From positions 17,260,458 through 17,324,457 of the forward strand of contig OY482848.1 in assembly GCA_960531495.1 (NCBI GenBank): DNA of 64,000 bases. The letters run 5' to 3'. The first letter of the stretch is position 1. Every line of letters starts with the position of its first letter. Origin of the DNA: Zeus faber. Taxonomy: Eukaryota; Chordata; Actinopteri; Zeiformes; Zeidae. The notes beneath the pieces were generated by a model. It was not told the origin of the DNA. It searched no databases and worked only from the letters and a program-made list of their open reading frames with translations. The position numbers and the translations under genes were made by a program. This document shows positions 60,310-64,000 of the stretch, piece after piece.

Positions 60310-63120
60310 TACGTATTTTAGATGGAATTTGAAAATGTTCATGCCACACATGGCGAGCTCGCACAGCGGGTTGAAAAAACACTGGTCTAAACCTTTAAAA
60401 AAAGTCAAAATGTTGTTTTATTTTTGCTTGAATAGTGAATTTCTCGTGTTCCGCCACATGTTGAACGCTGCGTACACACTATATGGAGCAGCTGATGTAT
60501 TCAAACATGTAAATAACGTCTCCTCAAATCCCAGGGGGCGAGCGACATACACGGAATATTAATAAACATACACACATTTTGACAAGGAGGTCGCCAGGCC
60601 TTTGCAGGTTCCACAGCACAGAGCAATATATATACACTATATATATATAGATATACACACACAGTATATACTTTATAGGAACACTACAGAGGCTTGTAAT
60701 GGCTCTGCCTTTTATCTATTGTTGGCATAACCATCTGGCCCCGTGCAGCACCTTCCCCTTCAGGCCTGCAAATAATGACTCTCCATATCCTTGCATACGT
60801 ACAACCTGTGTACTTCTTATTGCGCTTTAGGGAAATACATGACACCTCGCGTCCCTCCCCTCTCTTCTCTCTCTTCCCTCTCTCCCCTCTTTCCCCCTCT
60901 TCCCCCTCTTCCCTCTCTGCCTTCCTCTTCCTCGCTGATGTCTTTGACTATGGAGAAAGGCAGACCTTCACTTGCTGGATAAAAGGCAGGGGTAGGGCCC
61001 CCTCAATCATTCTGCCCTCCAGGAGGTAAGAAGAACGACGGATGAGAGGGATTGGGGGTGGATGGGTGGAGGGATGGGTGGAGGGATGGGTGGTGGTGGT
61101 GGTGGGTGTGGGGGGGGGGGGGGGTGAGCAGCAGGGTGCAGAGATGTGAGGCACATTTAGATACACCTTTTGGCTGCTGCGGAAATAAAGAAAAGAGAAC
61201 CGTTGACTTTTTTTCATTCTCCTCCGTCTCCATCTCTTCTGCTTTCTCCCTCTATCTTCCTCCCTTTTGTTGCCTCCGGGGGACAAAGGAAATGCAAATA
61301 TTGACATGGGGGCCATTGAAAATATATAGGTGAAAGCGTATTTCAAAATGTCAGGTCATTCTCCTGGATAAAAAAAAAAAAAAAAGAGAGAAAAGTGAAA
61401 CCTCCGTCAGGAGTCGTAGCTTCCCCCCCCCCGTACCGCGTGGAGAAAACACTCAGTTCTTCCTTTTTTTTTGGCCAAAGAATTGTCCACGCTGAAAAAT
61501 ACAACCCTGTTTGCTCGCTTGATAGGGCTCCCGTCTATCCGACATCACGGGGGAGATGTGGGGTTGTTAAAGGGCCGCTGCATCCACATTAACCTCCTTG
61601 CGTGGTTCTCACCCTCCCTCGTATCCTCCGCTTGTTACTCACCCTTCTGTGTGCTACCGTTTTCTGGAATTTTGCTGAAAAGACAACATCTGTGTAGTCA
61701 TCCCGGGGTTGGAGGGCAATATGGGCGGGTGGGGGTGGAGGGTGGAGGGAAGGGGGGGGGGGGGGTAGGGGAGGGAGGGGGGAGCCTCGCTCTCTCTCTC
61801 TCCCTCTCGCTTTTTTTTTTTTTGTGTGTGGAGCTTCTTACTCTGATCCAGGCGCTCGTCGCCCCTGGGGAGGCTGCGGGGCCTGGGTCAGCCATATGGT
61901 GGCAGAGGCCCCTGGAGGAGCCAGCCCAATAAGCTGGATCAGCTTCAACACTTCCTGACCAGGGCCTGGGCCGCACCAACACACAGGTAAATGAGGGGGT
62001 GGTGGAGGTGGCGGAGGGGGAGGTAGGCGGGGGGGCAGGAACAGGAGCAGCAGAACTAGCAGCCCTGGAGGGTGGAGGGTGGAGTGAGGGAGGGTGGGAG
62101 GGAGGGAGGGAGGGTGTAGAAAGAAGAGGAATGGTTTCATCCATCCCTGGGAACTGCAACGTTAAGGGGGGGATTAAAGGCACAGTGCTGGCAACATACA
62201 CTCCAACTCTGGGCTGTTCCATTTCCATCTGATAGGGGGGTGAACGCAACAATGAAACGAAGATGCAAAAAAACAAACAAACACCTTGATGCTCTTGGAA
62301 TTACCTTCAAGGAAAACACTTCGATTGGTTTTTTTTTAGATTTGGATTCCACAGGAGCTAGGCTAGCTGATCCCCTCCGCAGCCACGCATTAAGCTAATG
62401 CAGTTGGCATGCAGTGACTTGATGTCTCAGTACTGGACACGCGGCGGTGAAATTTGTTATCGACCTTCTCGTCAAAATCTGGGCAAGAAAGACAAAACCC
62501 CCAATTAACCCCGCCCAAAACCAGCATCGCCAGGTAATGTTCCCCCGGGCTTCATCGTGTTGATTGCACACTGCTTCTTCTCCAAGCACTACAGGTATTT
62601 CTGAAATGAATGTAAGTTCAGTTCATTCAACTCACTCAAATCGATTTCTGGCACAAAGTCAAATGTGTGGCAACAATAATCTACAGCCGCACTAATAATG
62701 TGTAATAATCCATGAATAAACTTGTAACCACTTTGTTGTTAAAAGTAGTAGGATGTAGGGTGGCGATGCTGAGGAATGAAATTATATCAAGGTAATCTCC
62801 ATAACCCAAATTTGTATGAAGTTAAACTAAACCTTCGCACGCGGCGGAACATAAAACAGAAAGGCGTTTGTTTGAGGACATAGTGCTGAGGAGCCACATC
62901 TGCCTCCAAAATGTGCTTTCCCTTCAACATCCGTGACTGCGAGGCTTTCCACTTTAGTTTCCCCTCATCTGCATTTTAACCAGCAGCGCACGTCACAGAT
63001 GCCAAAGAATAATCTCATATTTAAAATAAAACGTTTAAAAATAAAAGTTTTCAATCCTAATAATTGACGTCCGCCCAGTAGCTCATAATAGTGAAACACC
63101 TGGAAGATTAAAAAAAAAAT
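60310..63120. other. Noncoding stretch
   Basis: Apart from the simple repeats listed, no gene is recognised. The block 61835-61985 has unusually even composition and ends in CACACAG followed by GTAAAT. Frames in 61700-62280 are driven by G-rich or C-rich tracts. Confidence 0.5.
61729..61812. repeat. (GGGA/GGGT)n then (CT)n tract
   Basis: A G-rich purine tract with a run of more than 12 Gs near 61752 is followed by a (TC)n block. It lies directly left of an exon-like block at 61835-61985 that is discussed as a finding. Confidence 0.9.
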
Positions 63121-63129
63121 GAATGTGAG

Positions 63130-63280
63130 TGTGGTGCGGTAAGTGGATGGGATGGTTTGAGCAGCCACGCCCGACCTGGATCAAGGCGATCGGGTCAGGG
63201 TGGCTGCATACCTGTTGCTCGTAAGCCTAAGCAATGAGCGCCAGGTGTGGCTGCTCAAACCCTCCCATCCACACACCACA
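63130..63280. repeat. Nested imperfect inverted repeat (foldback element)
   Basis: The outer arms 63130-63179 and 63241-63280 share TGTGGTG, TGGATGGGA.GGTTTGAGCA and GCCAC..ACCTGG. An inner pair, 63161-63176 against 63192-63207, shares GCAGCCAC. The outer left arm therefore can pair in two ways. The length (about 150 bp) and foldback shape suggest a MITE. Confidence 0.8.
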
Positions 63281-63879
63281 GTGAGCTTATAAACAGTTAT
63301 ACAGACAGAAAAATAATAACCTATCATTAAAATACAGTAATTGCAGTACTTTCAGCATGGATCCCCAATCCTGAATCCTTAATAAAGTGTTCTTAAATAG
63401 TCTTGTCTTATGTCGGGTTGAGTTATTATATATTTATGTCTTGAGTTACGTCTAAATGTCATAATAAAGTCACTATATACTGCCGGTCCGTCTAGACGCC
63501 TCATTGTTCCAAAATTAAACTGAAGCTTCACACGGCCTCCTTCCTACAACGAGGGTTATGAAGGAATTACTAAAAACCCCGATCAATGTTTGATCTGCAT
63601 TTTAAGTTATTAACCACAGCCATGAAAAGGAAACCACAGGGACAAGACAAAGAGCCGTGTCCCGCTTTATCGCCACGTCCCTCGGAGAAAAGCCTCGGTC
63701 GTCGGGCGAAACGGAAACTTTTCCCCCCAATAGCTCCCCCGCCCCCCTCTTTCTGGAGCAGGGGGAGGGTTTGGGGGCACGTCCTTTTAGTTTTGTTTGC
63801 TTTCCTTGAGAGGAGTTAGCAAGCGCTTACGGAGACGCTGACATGTTTTTGTCTGAGCGTCTCCGGGTCTTCATCTCTA

Positions 63880-64000
63880 ATGGAGGACGGCTCCTCCCGC
63901 GGGACCGGCAACGCGGGGCTCTCTGCCTTTGAGGCCTTCGCAGGTGGCTCCCAGGTTGCTATGCACGCCGGCCCTATAGCTATGCCGTTGCCAGCGGCGA
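63880..64000 (+). CDS. Possible 5' end of an ORF cut by the window edge
   Basis: An ATG at 63880 opens a frame to the window end: MEDGSSRGTGNAGLSAFEAF and 20 more residues, 40 codons without a stop. The local DNA is GC-rich with CpG, as at many promoters and first exons. The sequence is low in complexity (Gly/Ala-rich) and I do not recognise it. It may be a true N-terminus or chance. Confidence 0.2.
   Translation, partial: MEDGSSRGTGNAGLSAFEAFAGGSQVAMHAGPIAMPLPAA

Noticed and set aside
61698-62276. 192-codon minus-strand frame near 62 kb
   Set aside because: Pro/Ser-rich translation of G/C simple repeats; no protein match recognised.

Overview
The window reads as nuclear DNA of a ray-finned (teleost) fish. 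The only gene I can support in full is a vertebrate endothelin receptor type A gene (ednra) on the minus strand, at the left end. Its exon boundaries, GPCR motifs and residue matches are clear. The short introns, very dense (CA)n microsatellites, and repeats that look like common teleost families (a CAGTGGTGGAAG-ended hAT-type MITE and a ribbon of 'GTCACATACA...GCAGTGAAATG' repeats) point to a teleost. I cannot name the species, nor say whether this is the ednraa or ednrab paralogue.

Layout. Positions 1-1465: 3' UTR or downstream flank of ednra, with two long CA arrays. Positions 1466-9805: seven coding exons on the minus strand (exon order runs right to left), giving a 438-residue receptor if the first in-frame ATG is used. 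The largest coding intron (4588-8037) is swollen by an inserted, degraded DNA-transposon-like element (about 5556-7603). Positions 9806-16900: 5' flank. The first coding exon begins with a 48-base 5' UTR behind a clear splice acceptor, so an upstream noncoding exon must exist. Two candidate donors (10115 and 14735) are listed, and the CpG-rich 14.7-16.9 kb stretch is a possible promoter region.

Positions 16.9-64 kb: no convincing protein-coding host gene. In human the DNA 5' of EDNRA is a large gene-poor interval before TTC29, and this stretch fits that setting. It holds microsatellites, polypurine and polypyrimidine tracts, several long hairpins (22.2, 40.3, 47.2, 56.0 and 63.2 kb), a 19-bp GC-rich minisatellite (12.9 kb), a GC-rich palindromic island (52.9-53.2 kb), and a composite minisatellite built on a conserved block of about 25 bp (53.9-54.45 kb). 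It also holds two further copies of the intronic transposon family (47.27-48.09 and 49.83-52.35 kb), two hAT-type MITE candidates (45.55-46.19 and 59.66-59.95 kb) and a decayed relic of a multi-copy protein family with an 'ADTR...DTDV' signature (39.1-40.2 kb, minus strand).

I found no operons, tRNA, rRNA, CRISPR or intact mobile element. The most useful second looks are the Asp-to-Gly change in transmembrane helix 2 of the receptor, the 22.2-kb hairpin, the GC island at 53 kb, and the three-copy transposon family. I see no evidence strong enough to call a new biological system.
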